This document shows positions 48,684 through 57,601 of a DNA stretch of 64,000 bases, piece by piece; position 1 is the stretch's first letter; every line of letters begins with the position of its first letter. Made by a program: the position numbers and the translations under genes. The stretch covers positions 124,001 through 188,000 of the forward strand of contig JADKIC010000004.1 of assembly GCA_016721435.1 (NCBI GenBank), given 5' to 3'. The notes beneath the pieces are model-generated. The model had not been told where the DNA came from and did not search any database. It saw only the letters and a list, made by a program, of their open reading frames with translations. Origin of the DNA: Bacteroidota bacterium. GTDB taxonomy: Bacteria; Bacteroidota; Bacteroidia; AKYH767-A; OLB10.

Positions 48684-49751
48684 TCAGGCGCGACCAAGTG
48701 TGCGTAAATGTCTTACATGGGCCACGATGGCAGCCAACACTGTAGGATATTCTATGTAACGAATGTTAAATTCTTCACAAGTTTCCTTGACCAATCGGCT
48801 AATGGCAGGATAGTGAATATGGCTGATGCGCGGAAAGAGATGATGTTCAACCTGGAAATTCAATCCCCCCATGAACCAACTCACCAAACTATTCCTGGTT
48901 GCAAAGTTTGCCGTGGTTCGTACCTGATGTAGGGCCCACTCCTCTTCAATTTTATTGGTCAACGGATCCGGTGTGGGAAAGGCAGTATCTTCAACAACGT
49001 GAGCAAGTTGAAATACAACGGCAATGGTTAACCCGGTTACAAATAAAATAACACTGTAACCGATGATTGTTGCTATCCATCCTTTGAAGAAAACAGGGAG
49101 TCCGATAAACAAACCAATATAAGATAACTTGGTTACCCAAAAACCGATATGCTCGCTTAATTTCATTTTGCGAATCGGTGTCGGACCAATTTTATGCGTG
49201 AAGTATTTCTGAAAATCCATCCAGAAGATCCACATAAAATAGGTAGCTCCGTAAAGCAGGAACGAATACACATGTTGGAAACGATGAAACCAATAGCGCT
49301 TCTGTTGCTCATTCACCCGCATAAACGGACGAATGTCAATATCATCATCTACACCATCAATATTGGTAAACGAATGGTGAACATGATTGTGTTTAACTTT
49401 CCACATAAAACTTGATCCGCCCATGAGGTTGAGAGAATAAGACATGAGGTTGTTTAAGGTCTTGTTACTGGAATAGGATCCATGTGCTCCATCATGCATT
49501 ACATTGAATCCGATGCTGGCAAAAGTTAATCCCATTAAAGCGCAACAAGTGATAGAAACCCATACCGGCATTGTTACAAATACAAGAATAGAATATAATA
49601 ATATTGCACAGGAAACCAGGATGATAGTCTTGGAGTAAAGTTTGAAATTTCCCGTGGGTTTAATCTTGTGTTCCGTAAAGTACGCGTCAATCTTCTGTCT
49701 TAACGCATCAAAAAACGGACTTGTCTTATTATTGAACGTTATTTTAGCCAT
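48684..49751 (-). CDS. Membrane fatty acyl desaturase (linoleoyl-CoA desaturase-like)
   Basis: 355 residues from M-A-K-I-T-F-N-N-K. The three di-iron histidine boxes are H-D-G-A-H, H-N-H-V-H-H and Q-V-E-H-H, the last in the N-F-Q-V-E-H-H-L-F-P context of front-end or acyl-lipid/CoA desaturases. Four membrane helices are predicted. It inserts a cis double bond using O2 and reduced ferredoxin or cytochrome b5-like donors; no cytochrome b5 domain is fused. The upstream in-frame alternative starts are rejected because the TATTTTTG promoter box (49761-49768) overlaps that stretch. Confidence 0.9.
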   Translation of the reverse strand: MAKITFNNKTSPFFDALRQKIDAYFTEHKIKPTGNFKLYSKTIILVSCAILLYSILVFVTMPVWVSITCCALMGLTFASIGFNVMHDGAHGSYSSNKTLNNLMSYSLNLMGGSSFMWKVKHNHVHHSFTNIDGVDDDIDIRPFMRVNEQQKRYWFHRFQHVYSFLLYGATYFMWIFWMDFQKYFTHKIGPTPIRKMKLSEHIGFWVTKLSYIGLFIGLPVFFKGWIATIIGYSVILFVTGLTIAVVFQLAHVVEDTAFPTPDPLTNKIEEEWALHQVRTTANFATRNSLVSWFMGGLNFQVEHHLFPRISHIHYPAISRLVKETCEEFNIRYIEYPTVLAAIVAHVRHLRTLGRA

Positions 49752-49760
49752 AATTGACCG

Positions 49761-49768
49761 CAAAAATA
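49761..49768 (-). promoter_or_regulatory. -7 promoter element of the desaturase gene
   Basis: The minus strand reads TATTTTTG nine bases before the ATG at 49751. Confidence 0.55.
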
Positions 49769-49981
49769 AGCACAAAGCACTGAATCAAGCCTATGACATT
49801 TGTTTTCTATGATTATAGTATTGAATATCAATCATATATGGTTTGTTAAAATTCTATTAATAACCTCTAACTCCTTCATTAGTCATGGTGAGCGGTTTTT
49901 GTATTGCCTGCACTTAAGCCGCGGATATTGGCAGATTGAAACTTTAAAAAGGCTCAACTTTAATGGAAAAACAGACTGTAA

Positions 49982-51471
49982 CTACAATTCAATCTTTACC
50001 AAGAACAAGCGTTTCTTGGTAACAGCAGGGACGATTATCGTGTTTTCATCGACTTGTTTTCCGGCTCTGGGTAAGATAGAAATACTATCGCTTTTTTTAC
50101 TAAAGGTCCTGATTTGTATTTGGCCTTTTGCATAGATGGAATGGCCAACTACTTCATTGTTTCTTCCGATGTCTTTGTTGAAGATGACGATGAGTTCTTC
50201 CGACTCAATACAATATTGAAGGAGGAATACAGTCCTTCATCATCCATCGACGTTTGATCTTTCTGAATTAACTGACTCCAGTGAATGGTGCCATTTGCAT
50301 TCACCGACAAGGCAAGAATATTGTCATAGTGAAATTCAACTCTTCTGTTAAAGGTCTGTGTGAAGTAATCGTAAAAGGAGTATTCACTGAGATACGCCGC
50401 TTCAGCAATGACCAATGATCCGCCGTCACTTCTGGGAATGACACGTTGAATTGGATAGTTGAAGAGACTCACACCACCGCCTGTATTTCGTTGTCCCACA
50501 AATTTCAATTGTGCATCGTTCGTGAGCCGTCCGATTTTCACTTCTAATTTTTCAGGTCGCAATACACTTAAAGTTCCATACAATAAACTCGCGCCTGCAA
50601 AGGAAGTTTTGTCTGCATAGAAGCCGGTAACAATAGCCTGATTGTTTATTTTATCAATGACCAATGCCGCCTCTGTCATCTGCTGATCCATTGTATTGAA
50701 TGGATATTCATTTATTCCCCCGTTACTATTCGATACCATAAACACACTAAATCGGCGCAGCTTACTTTTTTCTTCATTCTCTATCTCTTTCCGGAAACAT
50801 AGAAAAAAGAGATCGAGCTGATTGCTTATAGCAAATTCACTCAGTGCTGCATCTTTGTTTGAGTAGCTAACTTTGGTTTGCAATTGCTTTACCGGCTGAT
50901 AATTTTCATCAATACTGCAATAGTGAATAATGATTTCACCATTTCTGGATTCTTCCATGGCAATGCCCAACGATCGTTTGTCAGGAGATATTAATCCTTT
51001 GGGTTTTGCGAGATCTGCTACTTTGGTGATACTCCCGGTATATACTTTTCTTCCTTTAACAATTGACTCTCCTTTAGCATTGATGACTTCAATGTATAAA
51101 TTACAGGTATTGTTGGCCCGTATTTGTTCACTCGTGATGATAACAGTAGAATTATTAAAAAATGCAATGTTTTCCAAGGTGCCACTCGAAGGATCCGGTG
51201 TAGGTTCTTTTTTCCATTTTCGTTGAAGATCGTAAGTGTAAAAACTCAGTTCGTATTTTCTGGTCTTCAACCCAAAACGGTCCCGGCTGGATTCCAGAGA
51301 AAGATTACTCATCAACAAGTAAATGCCACTTTCATCCTGTCCGATAACTTTCGCATAGTCCAAACCGTTGTCATCAATGTTTTCCGGCGAAACCTGTATG
51401 GATTGTGCAGCGCAACGCATACCGTTCACAGCGATGAATACAGGGAATAGGAGGAATATAAAAAATTTCAT
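49982..51471 (-). CDS. Exported protein of unknown function (one frameshift near the C-terminus)
   Basis: From the Met at 51471 there is a signal peptide (FFIFLLFPVFIAVNG...CAAQS). About 470 residues with repeated beta-strand patterns follow (SGIYLLMSNLSLESS, NNTCNLYIEVINAKGE, LYGTLSVLRPEKLEVKIG), suggestive of a propeller-like or WD40-like fold. I do not recognise a family. The frame breaks near 50200: one A is missing in CGGAAGAAC. Restored, it reads S-R-K-E-L-I-V-I-F-N-K-D-I-G-R-N-N-E-V-V-G and continues to a stop at 49982, giving 496 aa. It is the last gene of the gldB operon, one base after the metallohydrolase stop. Confidence 0.7.
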
Positions 51472-51472
51472 A

Positions 51473-52123
51473 TCAGCTATCTTTGTACGCAAGAAGAAAT
51501 GGATTGTTCAATTTTTCAAATTTAATACTGGTTGCCGGTCCATGTCCGGGATAGACTGTTGTTTCCTGTTCGAGCGTAAATAGTTTTTCACGAATGCTCC
51601 GTAGTAAGGCGGTCATATTTCCTCCCGGTAAATCCGTTCTTCCAATGCTCATTTGAATATGCACGTCTCCGCCAATAAGGGTATGACTTTCTTTATGATG
51701 AAAACAGATACTTCCCGGACTATGTCCCGGTGCATGAATCATTTCTAAAGTACAATTTCCAAAAGTGATGGTGTTGCCTTCCTGGAGAATTAAAAGCGGT
51801 GGGGGAGATGCTTCCATGTAGATGCCGAATTGTGGTCCGTATTCTTTTGTCGCAGCAAGCACAGCCTCTTCTGCCGGGTGTATTTCAGGTTGAAGTTGAA
51901 AAGCAGTGAATACGAAATGATTTCCAAGCACATGATCAATATGACAATGGGTATTGAGCAAATGTACCGGCTTTAGTTCATGTACTTTAATAAAGTCGAA
52001 CAATTCCTGTTTCTCTTCTGCATCATAACAACCGGGATCTATGATGACACATTCCTTCGTTTCATCATATAAGATGTAAGTGTTTTCCTGAAAAGGATTG
52101 AAGGTGAAGCATTGTATTTGCAT
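51473..52123 (-). CDS. MBL-fold metallohydrolase, glyoxalase II-like
   Basis: 216 residues with the metallo-beta-lactamase zinc motif T-H-C-H-I-D-H, a second ligand in H-A-P-G-H-S-P-G-S, the bridging Asp region G-G-D-V-H-I-Q-M-S-I-G-R-T-D-L-P-G-G, and Y-P-G-H-G-P-A-T at the end. This subgroup hydrolyses thioesters or other ester-like bonds and is often called a hydroxyacylglutathione hydrolase-like protein, although Bacteroidota rarely make glutathione. It lies between gldB and the exported protein. Both junctions have the sequence TGATATG (stop, one base, start), so all three should be one message. Confidence 0.9.
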   Translation of the reverse strand: MQIQCFTFNPFQENTYILYDETKECVIIDPGCYDAEEKQELFDFIKVHELKPVHLLNTHCHIDHVLGNHFVFTAFQLQPEIHPAEEAVLAATKEYGPQFGIYMEASPPPLLILQEGNTITFGNCTLEMIHAPGHSPGSICFHHKESHTLIGGDVHIQMSIGRTDLPGGNMTALLRSIREKLFTLEQETTVYPGHGPATSIKFEKLNNPFLLAYKDS

Positions 52124-52124
52124 A

Positions 52125-53186
52125 TCAGGAATTTGATTTTAGAGGTTTATAACCCGATTCAGAGAGTATTTTTTGAGCATCCTTCATTTCGAAAAGTTGT
52201 TGCAGGGTAATGCCTTCGTGTTTTTTCATATAAGCTCTCACCATCTTCCAGCCAATAAATGCTCCCAAACGCGCAGGTGCCTCTTTCGGAAAGCCACTGG
52301 TGCTGTTGCCATCATGAATGTATTTGAGATAGGTCTTTGGATTGGTATTGTAAAGTAACTGTTGTTCTATAAAGAAGGACCATATTTCTTCTTCATGTGA
52401 TAGCGCCCACTGCAATTGAATTTCCGAATATCCGGTTTTGATAGTGTCGGGTATGTCGGGCGAAAGGACATCGGTGGCGTATAAAACTTTCCCCTGATAA
52501 ATCATTTGTGATAAACAATTGTTCTGCGAGCTATCATCCATGTATTCACTATCTAACCATCCTTTGATCATATCGTTGATGATGTATTCCTGACGCATCT
52601 TTTTAATCATGTACAACGGTAGTTGCAGACTGGGATAATATTTATAATCACTCCCAAGGTAAAAGTGTAAACCTATTCCAAGCAAGGTATCCATCGCCAT
52701 GATGTTGCTGGTAAAAGGGGAGAGGTAAGTCATTATCACGGGTATTTTCTTATCCGGGAATGCCCGGCTATAGCGCTGAAAGACCGGCTGAAGTTCTTCC
52801 TGAAGCCAACGTATGTCCTTGAACTTTTTTTCAGCATCTTCAAAAACTTCTTTCATATACTTATCACTCAGGTATTGGTTGAGGTTACCAGCTATCGCAG
52901 CATCTGAGGGTCGCCCTTTGGTACCAGGTAAAACACCGGCGAGCTGAATGCACCATAATTCAAAGAAATCACCATATTTTTCTCTCAGGTATCTTACCCG
53001 ACTTGTATCCATGGGTAAAGTTGAACCAAATAATTCTTCTTCAAATCGTTCAAATTGCAATTCATGACCTTCATCAGTTATGGAGATTGGTGCCGGTTCA
53101 TTCACGTCCACTTTTTTTTGTCCGCAACTGATAGTCAGCAACATGGAAATATAAATGGTGACAGAAATATTAATTTTACCTATCAT
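52125..53186 (-). CDS. gldB: Gliding motility lipoprotein GldB
   Basis: A lipoprotein signal peptide with lipobox-like T-I-S-C-G-Q follows the Met at 53186. The mature protein has the GldB features ELFGSTLPMDTSRVRYL, the long YLGSDYKYYPSLQLPLYMIKKM region, LSHEEEIWSFFIEQQLLY, and the highly conserved F-P-K-E-A-P-A-R-L-G-A-F-I-G-W. GldB is required for gliding and is tied to the type IX system in Flavobacterium. The Mets upstream of 53186 would overlap the divergent barrel gene and are less likely. nadE lies close by, a neighbourhood seen in other Bacteroidota. Confidence 0.92.
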   Translation of the reverse strand: MIGKINISVTIYISMLLTISCGQKKVDVNEPAPISITDEGHELQFERFEEELFGSTLPMDTSRVRYLREKYGDFFELWCIQLAGVLPGTKGRPSDAAIAGNLNQYLSDKYMKEVFEDAEKKFKDIRWLQEELQPVFQRYSRAFPDKKIPVIMTYLSPFTSNIMAMDTLLGIGLHFYLGSDYKYYPSLQLPLYMIKKMRQEYIINDMIKGWLDSEYMDDSSQNNCLSQMIYQGKVLYATDVLSPDIPDTIKTGYSEIQLQWALSHEEEIWSFFIEQQLLYNTNPKTYLKYIHDGNSTSGFPKEAPARLGAFIGWKMVRAYMKKHEGITLQQLFEMKDAQKILSESGYKPLKSNS

Positions 53187-53208
53187 TGCACTATAAACCC
53201 TTTGAAAC

Positions 53209-53850
53209 ATGCGCAAACTTATCATAATTCTTGTATTCTTCCTGACCTGTCCAAAACTAACGAAGGCACAGGACGAGAAATTTCATTTTGGCCTTAAAAT
53301 TACACCCAGTATGGCCTGGATTAAACCCGATCGTAATGGCTTGAAGCGCGATGGGTACAAATTGGGCTTTGCCTATGGTGTGCAAACAGAATTCAGCCTG
53401 CAGAAAAATTATGCGATAGCTACAGGAGTTCAGGTGGCCTACCGCGGGGGTAAGATTCGCTTTGAAGCCGGCAATGACTCTTCCGGTAATCCATTGGCAG
53501 ATCCGGTGATTAATTTTAAACTTCAATATGTCGAAATTCCCGTCTGCCTGAAGATGCTTACCAATCAGTTCAATAAAACCCGCTATTACGGAATGTTTGG
53601 GTTTTCGCCTTCCTTCCTGATAAGGTCAAAGAAGGATTCTGATGAAGAGGACAACATCAGTGCTAAAGATGATTTCAATATTTTCAATATGAATATGATC
53701 ATTGGTGCCGGTGTGGAATACACATTAAGCGGCTCAACGGTTGCCTTTGGAGGACTTGAATTCAATAATGGATTCTTTGATATATTCGATGGAGATGGTG
53801 CGAAAGGCGTTACCAATTACCTCGGATTGAACGTAGGAATTTTATTCTGA
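53209..53850 (+). CDS. Outer-membrane beta-barrel protein, PorT-like
   Basis: 213 residues with a signal peptide ending T-K-A-Q. Eight or so amphipathic strands (HFGLKITPSMAWI, KLGFAYGVQTEFSL, AIATGVQVAYRGG, LQYVEIPVCLKM, MIIGAGVEYTLSG, YLGLNVGILF) with the penultimate strand YLGLNVGILF fit the outer-membrane beta-barrel domain PF13568 (PorT family). True PorT/SprT is part of T9SS biogenesis, and the gldB neighbour is suggestive, but this family has many paralogues, so I do not assign porT. Confidence 0.75.
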   Translation: MRKLIIILVFFLTCPKLTKAQDEKFHFGLKITPSMAWIKPDRNGLKRDGYKLGFAYGVQTEFSLQKNYAIATGVQVAYRGGKIRFEAGNDSSGNPLADPVINFKLQYVEIPVCLKMLTNQFNKTRYYGMFGFSPSFLIRSKKDSDEEDNISAKDDFNIFNMNMIIGAGVEYTLSGSTVAFGGLEFNNGFFDIFDGDGAKGVTNYLGLNVGILF

Positions 53851-53923
53851 TCCACGAAAATGGATGTTGTTAAAGACCTTCAAAGTCAGATCTTCATTTC
53901 CATTTACGCCACGGCATATTCCT

Positions 53924-53931
53924 TACCTTTG
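53924..53931 (+). promoter_or_regulatory. -7 promoter element of nadE
   Basis: A perfect TACCTTTG is followed after five bases by the nadE ATG at 53937. A leaderless or very short-leader transcript is expected. Confidence 0.7.
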
Positions 53932-53936
53932 CAGCG

Positions 53937-55589
53937 ATGAAGATAGCGCTGTCACAGTTGAATTATCATGTCGGTAATTTTACATTCAATACTGCCCGTA
54001 TTTTAGAGGAGATAAAAAGGGCAGAAACAGAGCAGGTCGATTTACTTGTATTCGCAGAGTTGGCTGTTTGTGGATATCCGCCACTCGACTTTCTTGACTA
54101 TAGCCACTTTATTGATCGTTGTCGCGAAAGCATTGACATTATAGCAGAGCATTGTACAAAATTGACCGTAATCGTGGGCGGTCCTGCATTTAATCCGGAT
54201 CCGAAAGGAAAAAATCTCTTCAATTCTGCATATGTACTGGCGAAGGGTGCTATACAGCAGATTGTACACAAGACCTTATTGCCGACATATGACGTCTTTG
54301 ATGAATACAGATGGTTTGAATCGAATCGTGAATTTAATTGTATAGAAGTAAATAATGTTCGTATAGCCCTCACCGTTTGTGAAGATCTATGGAATATGGA
54401 CGATGACCCCCTCTATTCTTTCTGGCCAATGAAGGAATTGATCCGTCAAAAGCCCGAATTGATGATCAATATTGCCGCCTCTCCTTTTTCCGGACGTCAT
54501 GCAGAAAACCGCAAAGCCATTTTACAGAAGAATGTGAAGGAATTCAAATTGCCTTTGCTCTATGTAAATCAGGTGGGAGGCCAAACGGATATGCTCTTCG
54601 ACGGAGGTTCCCTCGTCTATAATGCTGACGGTTCATTGCTTCAGGAGATGAATTATTTCCACGAAGATTATTTCAGTTGTACGTTTGATTCCGGTTCAAA
54701 ATCTTTTACCCCCGTACAAATCGAACAGAAATCACCGCTTCCCGTTGATCGCATAGGACGTATTTATGAAGCCCTTGTCATGGGTATCAGAGACTATTTT
54801 AAGAAGATGGGATTTTCCAAAGCCACACTCGGACTTTCAGGTGGCATTGACTCGGCAGTGGTACTTGCACTTGCCGCAGATGCCTTGGGTGCGAAGAATG
54901 TTCATGCCGTTCTGATGCCTTCAGAATTCTCCAGCGATCATTCTGTGAGTGATTCGTTGAAGATGGCGGAGATACTTGGTTGTTCGCAGGAGATCATTCC
55001 GATTGCACCCATGTATAATTCCTTTCTGGAAGCATTGAAGAATGATTTTGCAGGACTTCCTTTTAATGTGGCAGAGGAAAATATACAAGCCCGTGTGCGT
55101 GGTGTAACGCTGATGGCCCTGAGCAATAAGCTGGGATTCATCCTCCTCAACACAAGCAATAAGAGTGAACTTGCCGTTGGTTATGGAACTTTATATGGCG
55201 ATATGTGCGGAGGACTTTCCGTTATCGGTGATCTTTATAAAATGGATGTGTATGCCCTGGCAAATTTTATCAATCGGGAAAAAGAAATTATTCCGGTGAA
55301 TATTATTACTAAACCTCCCTCTGCTGAACTTCGTCCCGGACAAAAAGACAGCGACTCCCTACCACCCTATGAAATCTTGGATGCTATTTTATTTCGTTAC
55401 ATCGAAGAACAAAAGGGTCCAGATAAAATTATCAAGGAAGGTTTTGATGAAGCACTCGTTTACCGCGTTTTAAAAATGGTGAACAATAACGAATGGAAAC
55501 GCCATCAGTTCGCTCCCATCCTGCGCATCACCAGAAAAGCTTTCGGCCGTGGCCGACGAATGCCGCTGGTGGCAAAGTATTTGGGATAA
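53937..55589 (+). CDS. nadE: Glutamine-dependent NAD+ synthase
   Basis: 550 residues in two domains. The N-terminal nitrilase domain has the Glu in LVFAELAVCGYPP, the Lys in H-K-T-L-L-P-T-Y-D-V-F-D-E and the Cys in L-T-V-C-E-D-L-W, and supplies ammonia from glutamine. The C-terminal synthetase domain has the P-loop S-G-G-I-D-S at 301-306 and the K-S-E-L-A-V-G-Y-G-T-L-Y-G-D-M motif. It makes NAD+ from nicotinate adenine dinucleotide. The gene is intact and has its own promoter. Confidence 0.97.
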   Translation: MKIALSQLNYHVGNFTFNTARILEEIKRAETEQVDLLVFAELAVCGYPPLDFLDYSHFIDRCRESIDIIAEHCTKLTVIVGGPAFNPDPKGKNLFNSAYVLAKGAIQQIVHKTLLPTYDVFDEYRWFESNREFNCIEVNNVRIALTVCEDLWNMDDDPLYSFWPMKELIRQKPELMINIAASPFSGRHAENRKAILQKNVKEFKLPLLYVNQVGGQTDMLFDGGSLVYNADGSLLQEMNYFHEDYFSCTFDSGSKSFTPVQIEQKSPLPVDRIGRIYEALVMGIRDYFKKMGFSKATLGLSGGIDSAVVLALAADALGAKNVHAVLMPSEFSSDHSVSDSLKMAEILGCSQEIIPIAPMYNSFLEALKNDFAGLPFNVAEENIQARVRGVTLMALSNKLGFILLNTSNKSELAVGYGTLYGDMCGGLSVIGDLYKMDVYALANFINREKEIIPVNIITKPPSAELRPGQKDSDSLPPYEILDAILFRYIEEQKGPDKIIKEGFDEALVYRVLKMVNNNEWKRHQFAPILRITRKAFGRGRRMPLVAKYLG

Positions 55590-56040
55590 AATCCCAAATA
55601 CAATTGATGAATTAATGAGTGTTTGAATTGATGAATGTTTGTTTGAATTGAGAAAATTGTTTTGATTTAATTTATACATATAAAAATATTAAATGTGTTT
55701 AAATTTTCTCAGTTAATCTCCGTTTTCCATAGTGATTACTAAGCCTCCGTACCTCCCGTCCGTAGCGCTCTCTAGCTCAGGAGGATTAAATGGAGAGTTG
55801 CTTTCAAAACAACTTCTTAAATACTTATTATTAATTTTTTAGTACTTCATCTTTTTTTGGAGTCGTGAAAACTTGATCATGTCGAAGATTTAAAAAGCAC
55901 AAGTATGGATTTTATGCCATCGACGAAAGAACTTTTTATACAACATGCACTTTAAAACACCTGAACAATAAGGCAAGCAGCTAGAAGCAAGCAGCTAGTG
56001 GCAAAAAAACTATTGTGAACCAAACGCTCAATACACAAGG
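55590..56040. repeat. AT-rich intergenic region with TTGAATTGATGAA words
   Basis: No gene is visible in 450 bp. 55600-55660 contains repeated AATTGATGAAT/GTTTGAATTGA words with a period of about 14, matched by AATTGATGAATT repeats at 57088-57125 on the other side of korB. 55970-56000 holds two AGCAAGCAGCTAG-type repeats. Confidence 0.55.
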
Positions 56041-57084
56041 TTAACCTATAACCCAGGTTTCTCGTCCTTTTAACAAGGCATCCAGATCTGCTTTTTTCTT
56101 GCTTTTCGCCAATTCAACCTGTTGATTAAATCCGACTTCATAACAAGAACGATCTTCGATATAAAATACACCGAAGGGGCGTGGGAAATGTGGTTTTCCT
56201 TCTTCATGTCTGTCGAAGAATCGGGAAAGGATGCCGGCCTTCACACGATCGCTTTCATCATGAATCCAAAGATCATTGATGCTATTGCTATCAGAACTCA
56301 GATCAACCACCACCGGTTTGAAACCATCCAGTTTAATTCCCTTATCCGCATTTTGTCCGAATACCAGAGGCTTTCCGTTTTCTACAAAAATGGCTTCTTC
56401 TTTCTTCGAAGATTTTTCAGTGAATATTTCAAATGCTCCGTCATTAAATACATTGCAGTTTTGATAAATCTCAAGGAAGGAAGTTCCCTTGTGCGCATAG
56501 GAGCGGCGCAACATCTCTTTCAGATGTACCGGATCACGATCCATGGAACGGGCGATGAAAGTACCATCTGCACCCATAGCCAACGCGATAGGATTGAAAG
56601 GATGATCGATAGATCCCATCGGAGTCGACTTGGTGATCTTACCTTCCTCTGAAGTAGGGGAGTATTGTCCTTTGGTGAGTCCGTAAATCTCATTGTTGAA
56701 CAACAAAAGGTTGATGTCAATATTTCTTCTCAATAAATGAATGAAATGATTACCTCCAATCGACAGGGAATCACCATCTCCACTCACCATCCATACACTC
56801 AACTCCGGACGCACACTCTTTAAACCGCTGGCTATAGCCGCCGCACGACCGTGAATACTATGCATGCCGAAGGTCTCCATGTAGTACGGAAAACGGGAGG
56901 AACATCCGATACCGGAAATAAAAACAATATCTTCCCTGGGAATTCCTAACTCCGGAATGACCGTTTGTACCTGTTTCAGGATGGAGTAATCCCCACAACC
57001 CGGACACCATCTTACTTCCTGATCTGTGACAAGTTCTTTGCTGGTGAATTTCGGAGCTTCAGGAGCGTTAGTTACAGCTGACAT
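56041..57084 (-). CDS. korB: 2-oxoacid:ferredoxin oxidoreductase, beta subunit (TPP-binding)
   Basis: 347 residues. The N-terminal W-C-P-G-C-G-D-Y gives cluster or structural Cys residues. The TPP/Mg motif is G-D-G-D-S-L-S-I-G-G-N-H-F through N-N-E-I-Y-G-L-T-K-G-Q-Y-S-P. It partners the gamma-alpha subunit in the CoA-dependent, ferredoxin-reducing oxidation of 2-oxoglutarate (or another 2-oxoacid). It is encoded downstream of korA in the same direction, but separated from it by 517 bp of mostly tandem repeats. Specificity for 2-oxoglutarate is by similarity only. Confidence 0.92.
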   Translation of the reverse strand: MSAVTNAPEAPKFTSKELVTDQEVRWCPGCGDYSILKQVQTVIPELGIPREDIVFISGIGCSSRFPYYMETFGMHSIHGRAAAIASGLKSVRPELSVWMVSGDGDSLSIGGNHFIHLLRRNIDINLLLFNNEIYGLTKGQYSPTSEEGKITKSTPMGSIDHPFNPIALAMGADGTFIARSMDRDPVHLKEMLRRSYAHKGTSFLEIYQNCNVFNDGAFEIFTEKSSKKEEAIFVENGKPLVFGQNADKGIKLDGFKPVVVDLSSDSNSINDLWIHDESDRVKAGILSRFFDRHEEGKPHFPRPFGVFYIEDRSCYEVGFNQQVELAKSKKKADLDALLKGRETWVIG

Positions 57085-57211
57085 ATTTTAATTGATGAAT
57101 TATTGAATTGATGAATTGATGAATATTTATTGTTTGAATAAGTAGAATATGGTTGATTCGTGTTAGAATAATTGTAGACTGCATTGCTGTACTCTGATCA
57201 TCCCTCAACAC

Positions 57212-57578
57212 CTAATTCCTAATTCCTAATTCTGAATTCTGAATTCTGAATTCTGAATTCCGTATTCCGTATTCCGTATTCCGTATTCCGTATTCCGCAT
57301 TTCGTATTTCGTATTTCGTATTTCGCATTCCGTATTTCGCATTCCGTATTTCGCATTTCGCATTTCGCATTCCGTATTTCGTATTTCGCATTCCGTATTT
57401 CGCATTCCGTATTTCGTATTTCGCATTCCGTATTTCGCATTCCGTATTTCGCATTTCGTATTCCGTATTTCGCATTCCGTATTTCGCATTTCGCATTCCG
57501 TATTTCGCATTTCGTATTCTGTATTTCGCATTTCGTATTTCGCATTTCGCATTTTTTCGTATTTCGTAATATCCCTTA
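57212..57578 (+). repeat. Heptamer array of about 50 units between korA and korB
   Basis: A continuous run with a 7-bp period drifts from ATTCCTA to ATTCTGA, then ATTCCGT, then mixed ATTTCGT/ATTTCGC and ATTCCGT/ATTCCGC. It ends about 24 bp from the korA stop codon. It is stop-free on the minus strand in all three frames, giving three overlapping artefactual frames of 94-134 codons with M-R-N-T-E/K-Y repeats. 57085-57211 before it carries AATTGATGAATT words. Confidence 0.97.
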
Positions 57579-57601
57579 AATTATTTTCCTCCACTAAATC
57601 T

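Noticed and set aside
49800..50135. 111-codon plus-strand frame
   Set aside because: It lies opposite the frameshifted 3' end of the exported-protein gene, whose repaired frame reads well through this region.
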